Part shown: positions 37,301 to 50,660 of the stretch, piece by piece
Layout of the letters: every line of letters starts with the position of its first letter
How positions within the stretch are numbered: position 1 is the stretch's first letter
DNA from: Diadophis punctatus similis
Lineage: Eukaryota; Chordata; Lepidosauria; Squamata; Dipsadidae
Assembly: GCA_023053685.1 (NCBI GenBank)
Contig: JALIGW010000059.1
Coordinates: 1,860,001 to 1,924,000 of the forward strand
DNA: 64,000 bases
Reading direction: 5' to 3'
The notes under the pieces: generated by a model
Databases searched by the model: none
The model's input: only the letters and a program-made list of their open reading frames with translations
What the model was told of the DNA's origin: nothing
Made by a program: the position numbers and the translations under genes

Positions 37301-40300
37301 CACCATTTGCCGATCCGAGCATTCCCTGAGGAATTTGCCCAAGCAGTATCATAGAATTTACCTTACGACTCAATTCAGCCCGAAAACCTCACTTTTGACA
37401 CAGAGCTCAGAAATGAAAAAGAAACACATATCCATGTTCCCCAGGGTCTGGAAAGCCAAAATCTCACAAAATTTTCAGATCCAAGCATTCCCTGAGGAAT
37501 TAGCCCAAGCCGTATCATAGAATTTACCTTACGACTCAATTCAGCCCAAAAACCTCACTTTTGACACAGAGCTCAGAAATGAAAATGAAACACATATCCA
37601 TGTTCCCCAGGGTATGGAAAAGCAAATTCCCACACCATTTTCAGATCCAAGCATTCCCTGAGGAATTAGCCCAAGCCGTATCTCATAATTTGCCTTAGGA
37701 TTCAATTCAACCAGAAAAGTTCACTTTTGACACAGAGCTCAGAAATGAAAAAGAAACACATATTCATGTTCCCCAGGGTCTGGAAAGCCAAAATCTCACA
37801 AAATTTTCAGATCCAAGCATTCCCTGAGGAATTAGCCCAAGCCGTATCATAGAATTTACCTTACGACTCAATTCAGCCTGAAAACCTCACTTTTGACACA
37901 GAGCTGAGAAATGAAAAAGAAACACTTATCCATGTTCCCCAGGGTATGGAAAAGCAAATTCCCACACCATTTTCAGATCCGAGCAATCCCTGATGAATTA
38001 GCCCAAGCCGTATCATAGAATTTACCTTACGACTCAATTCAGCCCGAAAACCTCACTTTTGACACAGAGCTCAGAAATGAAAAAGAAACACATACAGTAT
38101 TCCTTTTCCCTAGGGTCTGGAAAGCCAAATTCCCACACCATTTGCAGATCCGAGCTTTCCCTGTGGAGTTAGCCCAAGGCGTTTCTCAGAATTTGCCATA
38201 GAACTCAATTCAGCCCGAAAACCTCACTTTGACAAAGAGCTCAGAAATGAAAAACAAACACATATCCATGTTCCCCAGGGTGTGGAAAGCCAAATTACCA
38301 CACCATTTTCAGGTCCGAGTTTTCCCTGAGGAATTAGCCCAAGCCGTATCTCATAATTTGCCTTAGGACTCAATTATAACAGAAAACTTCACTTTTGACA
38401 CAGAGCTCAGAAATGAAAAAGAAACACATATTCATGTTCTCCAGGGTCTGGAAAGCCGAATTCTGACACCATTTGCCGATCCGAGCATTCCCTGAGGAAT
38501 TAGCCCAAGCTGTATCATAGAATTTACCTTACGACTCAATTCACCCCGAAAACCTCACTTTTGACACAGAGCTCAGAAATGAAAAAGAAACACATATCCA
38601 TGTTCCCCAGGGTGTGGAAAGCCAAATTACCACACCATTTTCAGGTCCGAGTTTTCCCTGAGGAATTAGCCCAAGCCGTATCTCATAATTTGCCTTAGGA
38701 CTCAATTATAACAGAAAACTTCACTTTTGACACAGAGGTCAGAAATGAAAAAGAAACACATATTCATGTTCTCCAGGGTCTGGAAAGCCGAATTCTGACA
38801 CCATTTTCAGATCCGAGCTCTCCCTGAGGAATTAGCCCAAGGCGTTTCTCAGAATTTGCCATAGAACTCAATTATAACAGAAAACTTCACTTTTGACACA
38901 GAGCTCAGAAATGAAATAGAAACACATATTCTTGTTCCCTAGGCTCTGGAAAGACAAAATCTCACACAATTTTCAGATCCAAGCTTTCCCTGTGGAGTTA
39001 GCCCAAGGCGTTTCTCAGAATTTGCCATAGAACTCAATTCAGCCCGAAAACCTCACTTTGACAAAGAGCTCAGAAATGAAAAAGAAACACATATCCATGT
39101 TCCCCAGGGTGTGGAAAGCCAAATTACCACACCATTTTCAGGTCCGAGTTTTCCCTGAGGAATTAGCCCAAGCCGTATCTCATAATTTGCCTTAGGACTC
39201 AATTATAACAGAAAACTTCACTTTTGACACAGAGCTCAGAAATGAAAAAGAAACACATATTCATGTACTCCAGGGTCTGGAAAGCTGAATTCTGACACCA
39301 TTTGCCGATCCGAGCATTCCCTGAGGAATTAGCCCAAGCTGTATCATAGAATTTACCTTACGACTCAATTCAGCCCGAAAACCTCACTTTTGACACAGAG
39401 CTCAGAAATGAAAAAGAAACACATATCCATGTTCCCCAGGGTGTGGAAAGCCAAATTACCACACCATTTTCAGGTCCGAGTTTTCCCTGAGGAATTAGCC
39501 CAAGCCGTATCTCATAATTTGCCTTAGGACTCAATTCACCCCGAAAACCTCACTTTTGACACAGAGCTCAGAAATGAAAAAGAAACACATATCCATGTTC
39601 CCCAGGGTGTGGAAAGCCAAATTACCACACCATTTTCAGATCCGAGCTTTCCCTGCGGAGTTAGCCCAAGCCGTATCTCATAATTTGCCTTAGGACTCAA
39701 TTATAACAGAAAACTTCACTTTTGACACAGAGCTCAGAAATGAAAAAGAAACACATATTCATGTTCTCCAGGGTCTGGAAAGCCGAATTCTGACACCATT
39801 TGCCGATCCGAGCATTCCCTGAGGAATTAGCCCAAGCAGTATCATAGAATTTACCTTACGACTCAATTCAGCCCGAAAACCTCACTTTTGACACAGAGCT
39901 CAGAAATGAAAAAGAAACACATATCCATGTTCCCCAGGGTCTGGAAAGCCAAAATCTCACAAAATTTTCAGATCCAAGCATTCCCTGAGGAATTAGCCCA
40001 AGCCGTATCATAGAATTTACCTTACGACTCAATTCAGCCCAAAAACCTCACTTTTGACACAGAGCTCAGAAATGAAAACGAAACACATATCCATGTTCCC
40101 CAGGGTATGGAAAAGCAAATTCCCACACCATTTTCAGATCCAAGCATTCCCTGAGGAATTAGCCCAAGCCGTATCTCATAATTTGCCTTAGGATTCAATT
40201 CAACCAGAAAAGTTCACTTTTGACACAGAGCTCAGAAATGAAAAAGAAACACATATTCATGTTCCCCAGGGTCTGGAAAGCCAAAATCTCACAAAATTTT

Positions 40301-43300
40301 CAGATCCAAGCATTCCCTGAGGAATTAGCCCAAGCCGTATCATAGAATTTACCTTACGACTCAATTCAGCCTGAAAACCTCACTTTTGACACAGAGCTGA
40401 GAAATGAAAAAGAAACACTTATCCATGTTCCCCAGGGTATGGAAAAGCAAATTCCCACACCATTTTCAGATCCGAGCAATCCCTGATGAATTAGCCCAAG
40501 CCGTATCATAGAATTTACCTTACGACTCAATTCAGCCCGAAAACCTCACTTTTGACACAGAGCTCAGAAATGAAAAAGAAACACATACAGTATTCCTGTT
40601 CCCTAGGGTCTGGAAAGCCAAATTCCCACACCATTTGCAGATCCGAGCTTTCCCTGTGGAGTTAGCTCAAGGCGTTTCTCAGAATTTGCCAAAGAACTCA
40701 ATTCAGCCCGAAAACCTCACTTTGACAAAGAGCTCAGAAATGAAAAACAAACACATATCCATGTTCCCCAGGGTGTGGAAAGCCAAATTACCACACCATT
40801 TTCAGGTCCGAGTTTTCCCTGAGGAATTAGCCCAAGCCGTATCTCATAATTTGCCTTAGGACTCAATTATAACAGAAAACTTCACTTTTGACACAGAGCT
40901 CAGAAATGAAAAAGAAACACATATTCATGTTCTCCAGGGTCTGGAAAGCCGAATTCTGACACCATTTGCCGATCCGAGCATTCCCTGAGGAATTAGCCCA
41001 AGCTGTATCATAGAATTTACCTTACGACTCAATTCACCCCGAAAACCTCACTTTTGACACAGAGCTCAGAAATGAAAAAGAAACACATATCCATGTTCCC
41101 CAGGGTGTGGAAAGCCAAATTACCACACCATTTTCAGGTCCGAGTTTTCCCTGAGGAATTAGCCCAAGCCGTATCTCATAATTTGCCTTAGGACTCAATT
41201 ATAACAGAAAACTTCACTTTTGACACAGAGCTCAGAAATGAAAAAGAAACACATATTCATGTTCTCCAGGGTCTGGAAAGCCGAATTCTGACACCATTTT
41301 CAGATCCGAGCTCTCCCTGAGGAATTAGCCCAAGGCGTTTCTCAGAATTTGCCATAGAACTCAATTATAACAGAAAACTTCACTTTTGACACAGAGCTCA
41401 GAAATGAAATAGAAACACATATTCTTGTTCCCTAGGCTCTGGAAAGACAAAATCTCACACAATTTTCAGATCCAAGCTTTCCCTGTGGAGTTAGCCCAAG
41501 GCGTTTCTCAGAATTTGCCATAGAACTCAATTCAGCCCGAAAACCTCACTTTGACAAAGAGCTCAGAAATGAAAAACAAACACATATCCATGTTCCCCAG
41601 GGTGTGGAAAGCCAAATTACCACACCATTTTCAGGTCCGAGTTTTCCCTGAGGAATTAGCCCAAGCCGTATCTCATAATTTGCCTTAGGACTCAATTATA
41701 ACAGAAAACTTCACTTTTGACACAGAGCTCAGAAATGAAAAAGAAACACATATTCATGTACTCCAGGGTCTGGAAAGCTGAATTCTGACACCATCTGCCG
41801 ATCCGAGCATTCCCTGAGGAATTAGCCCAAGCTGTATCATAGAATTTACCTTACGACTCAATTCAGCCCGAAAACCTCACTTTTGACACAGAGCTCAGAA
41901 ATGAAAAAGAAACACATATCCATGTTCCCCAGGGTGTGGAAAGCCAAATTACCACACCATTTTCAGGTCCGAGTTTTCCCTGAGGAATTAGCCCAAGCCG
42001 TATCTCATAATTTGCCTTAGGACTCAATTATAACAGAAAACTTCACTTTTGACACAGAGCTCAGAAATGAAAAAGAAACACATATTCTTGTTCCCTAGGC
42101 TCTGGAAAGACAAAATCTCACACAATTTTCAGATCCGAGCTTTCCCTGAGGAGTTAGCCCAAGCCTTATCATAGAATTTGCCTTTGGACTCAATTCAGCC
42201 CGAAAACCTCACTTTTGACACAGAGCTCAGAAATGAAAAAGAAACACATATCCATGTTCCCCAGGGTATGGAAAACCGAATTCCCACACTATTTTCAGGT
42301 CCTAGTTTTCCCTGAGGAATTAGCCCAAGGCGTTTCTCAGAATTTGCCATAGAACTCAATTCAGCCCGAAAACTTCACTTTTGACACAGAGCTCAGAAAT
42401 GAAAAAGAAACACATATTCATGTTCCCCAGGGTCGGGAAAGCCAAAATCTTACAAAATTTTCAGATCCAAGCATTCCCTGAGGAATTAGCCCAAGCCGTA
42501 TCATAGAATTTACCTTACGACTCAATTCAGCACGAAAACCTCTCTTTTGACACAGAGCTCAGAAATCAAAAAGAAACACATATCCATGTTCCCCAGGGTA
42601 TGGAAAGCCAAATTCCCACACCATTTGCAGATCCGAGCTTTCCCTGAGGACTTAGCCCAAGGCGTTTCTCAGAATTTGCCATAGAACTCAATTCAGCCCG
42701 AAAACCTCACTTTTGACATAGAGCTCAGAAATGAAAAACAAACACATATCCATGTTCCCCAGGGTGTGGAAAGCCAAATTACCACACCATTTTCAGGTCC
42801 GAGTTTTCCCTGAGGAATTAGCCCAAGCCGTATCTCATAATTTGCCTTAGGACTCAATTATAACAGAAAACTTCACTTTTGACACAGAGCTCAGAAATGA
42901 AAAAGAAACACATATTCATGTTCTCCAGGGTCTGGAAAGCCGAATTCTGACACCATTTTCAGATCCGAGCTTTCCCTGAGGAATTAGCCCAAGGCGTTTC
43001 TCAGAATTTGCATAGAAGTCAATTATAACAGAAAACTTCACTTTTGACACAAAGCTCAGAAATGAAATAGAAACACATATTCTTGTTCCCTAGGCTCTGG
43101 AAGGACAAAATCTCACACAATTTTCAGATCCGAGCTTTCCCTGAGGAGTTAGCCCAAGCCTTATCATAGAATTTGCCTTTGGACTCAATTCAGCCCGAAA
43201 ACCTCACTTTTGACACAGAGCTCAGAAATGAAAAAGGAACACATATCCATGTTCCCCAGGGTATGGAAAACCGAATTCCCACACCATTTGCCGATCCGAG

Positions 43301-43988
43301 CATTCCCTGAGGAATTAGCCCAAGCCGTATCATAGAATTTACCTTACGACTCAATTCAGCCCGAAAACCTCACTTTTGTCACAGAGCTGAGAAATGAAAA
43401 AGAAACACATATCCATGTTCCCCAGGGTATGGAAAGCCAAAATCTCACACCATTTTCAGATCCAAGCATTCCCTGAGGAATTAGCCCAAGCCGTATCATA
43501 GAATTTACCTTACGACTCAATTCAGCCCGAAAACCTCACTTTTGACACAGAGCTCAGAAATGAAAAAGAAACACATATCCATGTTCCCCAGGGTATGGAA
43601 AGCCAAATTCTCACACCATTTTCAGATCCGAGCTTTCCCTGTGGAGTTAGCCCAAGCCGTATCTCATAATTTGCCTTAGGATTCAATTCAACCAGAAAAC
43701 TTCACTTTTGACACAGAGCTCAGAAATGAAAAAGAAACACATATTCATGTTCCCCAGGGTCTGGAAAGCCAAAATCTCACAAAATTTTCAGATCCAAGCA
43801 TTCCCTGAGGAATTATCCCAAGCCGTATCATAGAATTTACCTTACGACTCAATTCAGCCCGAAAACCTCACTTTTGACACAGAGCTCAGAAATGAAAAAG
43901 AAACACATATCCATGTTCCCCAGGGTATGGAAAACTGAATTCCCACACCATTTGCAGATCCGAGCTTTCCCTGAGGACTTAGCCCAAG
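28400..43988 (+). repeat. Large duplicate of the 11.0-28.4 kb block
   Basis: The monomer order of 11001-28399 is repeated here. Offsets to copy 1 are 17399 (28400 with 11001; 28950 with 11551), 16086 (32527 with 16441), 15754 (34179 with 18425, 37335 with 21581, 38088 with 22334) and 15422 (40581 with 25159, 41793 with 26371). The steps between these offsets are 1313 (1147+166), 332 and 332 bp, so copy 2 has lost whole monomers. The left join is at about 28388-28400, where the text switches to GGTGTTTCTCAGAG. Later the offset falls to about 15091 near 27.2/42.3 kb and rises to 15589 by 43989. Confidence 0.85.
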
Positions 43989-44440
43989 GTGTTTCTCAGA
44001 GTTTGCCATAGATCTCAATTCACCCCGAAAACCTCAATTTTGACACAGAGCTCAGAAATGAAAAAGAAACACATATCCATGTTCCCCAGGGTGTGGAAAG
44101 CCAAATTACCACACCATTTTCAGATCCGAGCTTTCCCTGCGGAGTTAGCCCATGCCGTATCTTATAATTTGCCTTAGGATTCAATTCAACCAGAAAACTT
44201 CAGTTTTGACACAGAGCTCAGAAATGAAAAGGAAACACATATTCATGTTCCCCAGGGTCTGGAAAGCCAAAATCTCACAAAATTTTCAGATCCAAGCATT
44301 CCCTGAGGAATTAGCCCAAGCCGTATCATAGAATTTACCTTACGACTCAATTCAGCCCGAAAACCTCACTTTTGACACAGAGCTCAGAAATGAAAAAGAA
44401 ACACATATCCATGTTCCCCAGGGTATGGAAAACCGAATTC
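40860..44440 (+). repeat. 3.65-kb tandem duplicate, copy 1
   Basis: Runs of P-Q-R trimers followed by the GGAAAGCCAAAATCTTAC and GAAATCAAAAAG monomers. The same order recurs 3649-3650 bp downstream: ATGTACTCCAG at 41756 and 45406, and the GGTGTTTCTCAGAG monomer at 43989 and 47638. The borders given are approximate, and this block overlaps the end of the large duplicate. Confidence 0.75.
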
Positions 44441-47400
44441 CCACACCATTTGCAGATCCGAGCTTTCCCTGAGGACTTAGCCCAAGCCGTATCTCATAAT
44501 TTGCCTTAGGACTCAATTATAACAGAAAACTTCACTTTTGACACAGAGCTCAGAAATGAAAAAGAAACACATATTCATGTTCTCCAGGGTCTGGAAAGCC
44601 GAATTCTGACACCATTTGCCGATCCGAGCATTCCCTGAGGAATTAGCCCAAGCTGTATCATAGAATTTACCTTACGACTCAATTCACCCCGAAAACCTCA
44701 CTTTTGACACAGAGCTCAGAAATGAAAAAGAAACACATATCCATGTTCCCCAGGGTGTGGAAAGCCAAATTACCACACCATTTTCAGGTCCGAGTTTTCC
44801 CTGAGGAATTAGCCCAAGCCGTATCTCATAATTTGCCTTAGGACTCAATTATAACAGAAAACTTCACTTTTGACACAGAGCTCAGAAATGAAAAAGAAAC
44901 ACATATTCATGTTCTCCAGGGTCTGGAAAGCCGAATTCTGACACCATTTTCAGATCCGAGCTCTCCCTGAGGAATTAGCCCAAGGCGTTTCTCAGAATTT
45001 GCCATAGAACTCAATTATAACAGAAAACTTCACTTTTGACACAGAGCTCAGAAATGAAATAGAAACACATATTCTTGTTCCCTAGGCTCTGGAAAGACAA
45101 AATCTCACACAATTTTCAGATCCAAGCTTTCCCTGTGGAGTTAGCCCAAGGCGTTTCTCAGAATTTGCCATAGAACTCAATTCAGCCCGAAAACCTCACT
45201 TTGACAAAGAGCTCAGAAATGAAAAACAAACACATATCCATGTTCCCCAGGGTGTGGAAAGCCAAATTACCACACCATTTTCAGGTCCGAGTTTTCCCTG
45301 AGGAATTAGCCCAAGCCGTATCTCATAATTTGCCTTAGGACTCAATTATAACAGAAAACTTCACTTTTGACACAGAGCTCAGAAATGAAAAAGAAACACA
45401 TATTCATGTACTCCAGGGTCTGGAAAGCTGAATTCTGACACCATTTGCCGATCCGAGCATTCCCTGAGGAATTAGCCCAAGCTGTATCATAGAATTTACC
45501 TTACGACTCAATTCAGCCCGAAAACCTCACTTTTGACACAGAGCTCAGAAATGAAAAAGAAACACATATCCATGTTCCCCAGGGTGTGGAAAGCCAAATT
45601 ACCACACCATTTTCAGGTCCGAGTTTTCCCTGAGGAATTAGCCCAAGCCGTATCTCATAATTTGCCTTAGGGCTCAATTATAACAGAAAACTTCACTTTT
45701 GACACAGAGCTCAGAAATGAAAAAGAAACACATATTCATGTTCTCCAGGGTCTGGAAAGCCGAATTCTGACACCATTTTCAGATCCGAGCTCTCCCTGAG
45801 GAATTAGCCCAAGGCGTTTCTCAGAATTTGCCATAGAACTCAATTATAACAGAAAACTTCACTTTTGACACAGAGCTCAGAAATGAAATAGAAACACATA
45901 TTCTTGTTCCCTAGGCTCTGGAAAGACAAAATCTCACACAATTTTCAGATCCGAGCTTTCCCTGAGGAGTTAGCCCAAGCCTTATCATAGAATTTGCCTT
46001 TGGACTCAATTCAGCCCGAAAACCTCACTTTTGACACAGAGCTCAGAAATGAAAAAGAAACACATATCCATGTTCCCCAGGGTATGGAAAACCGAATTCC
46101 CACACCATTTACCGATCCGAGCATTCCCTGAGGAATTAGCCCAAGCCGTATCATAGAATTTACCTTACGACTCAATTCAGCCCGAAAACCTCACTTTTGA
46201 CACAGAGCTCAGAAATGAAAAGAAACACATATCCATGTTCCCCAGGGTATGGAAAGCCAAATTACCACACTATTTTCAGGTCCTAGTTTTCCCTGAGGAA
46301 TTAGCCCAAGGCGTTTCTCAGAATTTGCCATAGAACTCAATTCAGCCCGAAAACTTCACTTTTGACACAGAGCTCAGAAATGAAAAAGAAACACATATTC
46401 ATGTTCCCCAGGGTCGGGAAAGCCAAAATCTTACAAAATTTTCAGATCCAAGCATTCCCTGAGGAATTAGCCCAAGCCGTATCATAGAATTTACCTTACG
46501 ACTCAATTCAGCACGAAAACCTCTCTTTTGACACAGAGCTCAGAAATCAAAAAGAAACACATATCCATGTTCCCCAGGGTATGGAAAGCCAAATTCCCAC
46601 ACCATTTGCAGATCCGAGCTTTCCCTGAGGACTTAGCCCAAGGCGTTTCTCAGAATTTGCCATAGAACTCAATTCAGCCCGAAAACCTCACTTTTGACAT
46701 AGAGCTCAGAAATGAAAAACAAACACATATCCATGTTCCCCAGGGTGTGGAAAGCCAAATTACCACACCATTTTCAGGTCCGAGTTTTCCCTGAGGAATT
46801 AGCCCAAGCCGTATCTCATAATTTGCCTTAGGACTCAATTATAACAGAAAACTTCACTTTTGACACAGAGCTCAGAAATGAAAAAGAAACACATATTCAT
46901 GTTCTCCAGGGTCTGGAAAGCCGAATTCTGACACCATTTTCAGATCCGAGCTTTCCCTGAGGAATTAGCCCAAGGCGTTTCTCAGAATTTGCATAGAACT
47001 CAATTATAACAGAAAACTTCACTTTTGACACAAAGCTCAGAAATGAAATAGAAACACATATTCTTGTTCCCTAGGCTCTGGAAGGACAAAATCTCACACC
47101 ATTTTCAGATCCGAGCTTTCCCTGAGGAGTTAGCCCAAGCCTTATCATAGAATTTGCCTTTGGACTCAATTCAGCCCGAAAACCTCACTTTTGACACAGA
47201 GCTCAGAAATGAAAAAGGAACACATATCCATGTTCCCCAGGGTATGGAAAACCGAATTCCCACACCATTTGCCGATCCGAGCATTCCCTGAGGAATTAGC
47301 CCAAGCCGTATCATAGAATTTACCTTACGACTCAATTCAGCCCGAAAACCTCACTTTTGTCACAGAGCTGAGAAATGAAAAAGAAACACATATTCATGTT

Positions 47401-48000
47401 CCCCAGGGTCTGGAAAGCCAAAATCTCACAAAATTTTCAGATCCAAGCATTCCCTGAGGAATTATCCCAAGCCGTATCATAGAATTTACCTTACGACTCA
47501 ATTCAGCCCGAAAACCTCACTTTTGACACAGAGCTCAGAAATGAAAAAGAAACACATATCCATGTTCCCCAGGGTATGGAAAACTGAATTCCCACACCAT
47601 TTGCAGATCCGAGCTTTCCCTGAGGACTTAGCCCAAGGTGTTTCTCAGAGTTTGCCATAGAACTCAATTCACCCCGAAAACCTCACTTTTGACACAGAGC
47701 TCAGAAATGAAAAAGAAACACATATCCATGTTCCCCAGGGTGTGGAAAGCCAAATTACCACACCATTTTCAGATCCGAGCTTTCCCTGCGGAGTTAGCCC
47801 ATGCCGTATCTTATAATTTGCCTTAGGATTCAATTCAACCAGAAAACTTCAGTTTTGACACAGAGCTCAGAAATGAAAAGGAAACACATATTCATGTTCC
47901 CCAGGGTCTGGAAAGCCAAAATCTCACAAAATTTTCAGATCCAAGCATTCCCTGAGGAATTAGCCCAAGCCGTATCATAGAATTTACCTTACGACTCAAT
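44441..48000 (+). repeat. 3.65-kb tandem duplicate, copy 2
   Basis: Follows copy 1 directly with an offset of about 3650 bp (22 monomers less a few bases). It contains extra P-Q-R monomers near 45.7-46.2 kb that copy 1 lacks and lacks others, so the equal total spacing hides compensating gains and losses. The same series recurs a third time at 60.8-62.9 kb. Confidence 0.75.
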
Positions 48001-50660
48001 TCAGCCCGAAAACCTCACTTTTGACACAGAGCTCAGAAATGAAAAAGAAACACATATCCATGTTCCCCAGGGTATGGAAAACCGAATTCCCACACCATTT
48101 GCAGATCCGAGCTTTCCCTGAGGACTTAGCCCAAGGCGTTTCTCAGAGTTTGCCATAGAACTCAATTCACCCCGAAAACCTCACTTTTGACACAGAGCTC
48201 AGAAATGAAAAAGAAAAACATATCCATGTTCCCCAGGGTGTGGAAAGCCAAATTACCACACCATTTTCAGATCCGAGCTTTCCCTGCGGAGTTAGCCCAT
48301 GCCGTATCTCATAATTTGCCTTAGGACTCAATTATAACAGAAAACTTCACTTTTGACACATAGCTCAGAAATGAAAAAGAAACACATATTCATGTTCTCT
48401 AGGGTCTGGAAAGCTGAATTCTCACACCATTTTCAGATCTGAGCTTTCCCTTCGGAATTAGCCCAAGCCGTATCTCATAATTTGCCTTAGGATTCAATTC
48501 AACCAGAAAACTTCACTTTTGACACAGAGCTCAGAAATGAAAAAGAAACACATATTCATGTTCCCCAGGGTCTGGAAAGCCAAAATCTCACAAAATTTTC
48601 AGATCCAAGCATTCCCTGAGGAATTAGCCCAAGCCGTATCATAGAATTTACCTTACGACTCAATTCAGCCCGAAAACCTCTCTTTTGACACAGAGCTCAG
48701 AAATCAAAAAGAAACACATATCCATGTTCCCCAGGGTATGGAAAGCCGAATTCCCACACCATTTGCAGATCCGAGCTTTCCCTGAGGACTTAGCACAAGG
48801 CGTTTCTCAGAATTTGCCATAGAACTCAATTCAGCCCGAAAACCTCACTTTGACATAGAGCTCAGAAATGAAAAACAAACACATATCCATGTTCCCCAGG
48901 GTGTGGAAAGCCAAATTACCACACCATTTTCAGGTCCGAGTTTTCCCTGAGGAATTAGCCCAAGCCGTATCATAGAATTTACCTTACGACTCAATTCAGC
49001 CCGAAAACCTCACTTTTGACACAGAGCTCAGAAATGAAAAAGAAACACATATCCATGTTCCCCAGGGTGTGGAAAGCCAAATTACCACACCATTTTCAGA
49101 TCCGAGCTTTCCCTGCGGAGTTAGCCCATGCCGTATCTTATAATTTGCCTTAGGATTCAATTCAACCAGAAAACTTCAGTTTTGACACAGAGCTCAGAAA
49201 TGAAAAGGAAACACATATTCATGTTCCCCAGGGTCTGGAAAGCCAAAATCTCACAAAATTTTCAGATCCAAGCATTCCCTGAGGAATTAGCCCAAGCCGT
49301 ATCATAGAATTTACCTTACGACTCAATTCAGCCCGAAAACCTCACTTTTGACACAGAGCTCAGAAATGAAAAAGAAACACATATCCATGTTCCCCAGGGT
49401 ATGGAAAACCGAATTCCCACACCATTTGCAGATCCGAGCTTTCCCTGAGGACTTAGCCCAAGGCGTTTCTCAGAGTTTGCCATAGAACTCAATTCACCCC
49501 GAAAACCTCACTTTTGACACAGAGCTCAGAAATGAAAAAGAAAAACATATCCATGTTCCCCAGGGTGTGGAAAGCCAAATTACCACACCATTTTCAGATC
49601 CGAGCTTTCCCTGCGGAGTTAGCCCATGCCGTATCTCATAATTTGCCTTAGGACTCAATTATAACAGAAAACTTCACTTTTGACACATAGCTCAGAAATG
49701 AAAAAGAAACACATATTCATGTTCTCTAGGGTCTGGAAAGCTGAATTCTCACACCATTTTCAGATCTGAGCTTTCCCTTCGGAATTAGCCCAAGCCGTAT
49801 CTCATAATTTGCCTTAGGATTCAATTCAACCAGAAAACTTCACTTTTGACACAGAGCTCAGAAATGAAAAAGAAACACATATTCATGTTCCCCAGGGTCT
49901 GGAAAGCCAAAATCTCACAAAATTTTCAGATCCAAGCATTCCCTGAGGAATTAGCCCAAGCCGTATCATAGAATTTACCTTACGACTCAATTCAGCCCGA
50001 AAACCTCTCTTTTGACACAGAGCTCAGAAATCAAAAAGAAACACATATCCATGTTCCCCAGGGTATGGAAAGCCGAATTCCCACACCATTTGCAGATCCG
50101 AGCTTTCCCTGAGGACTTAGCACAAGGCGTTTCTCAGAATTTGCCATAGAACTCAATTCAGCCCGAAAACCTCACTTTGACATAGAGCTCAGAAATGAAA
50201 AACAAACACATATCCATGTTCCCCAGGGTGTGGAAAGCCAAATTACCACACCATTTTCAGGTCCGAGTTTTCCCTGAGGAATTAGCCCAAGCCGTATCAT
50301 AGAATTTACCTTACGACTCAATTCAGCCCAAAAACCTCACTTTTGACACAGAGCTCAGAAATGAAAAAGAAACACATACAGTATTCCTGTTCCCTAGGGT
50401 CTGGAAAGCCAAATTCTCACACCATTTTCAGATCCGAGCTTTCCCTGTTGAGTTAGCCTAAGCCGTATCTCAGAATTTGCCTTGGGACTCAATTCAGCCA
50501 GAAAACTTCACTTTTGACACAGAGCTCAGAAATGAAAAAGAAACACATAGCCATGATCCCCAGGGTGTGGAAAGACAAAATCTCACACAATTTTCAGATC
50601 CGAGCTTTCCCTGAGGAGTTAGCCAAAGGCCTATCTCAGAATTTGCCATAGAAATCAATT
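48001..50660 (+). repeat. Higher-order repeat 3 (1327-bp unit, two copies)
   Basis: Eight monomers, one of them 165 bp. Markers are GAAAAAGAAAAACATATCC at 48211 and 49538, and GACACATAGCTC at 48356 and 49683, each 1327 bp apart. Both copies also carry CTTTCCCTTCGGAATTAG and TTAGCACAAGGCG. They look almost identical. The second copy runs on into 171-bp and ATAGCCATGATCCCC monomers near 50.3-50.6 kb. Confidence 0.85.
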
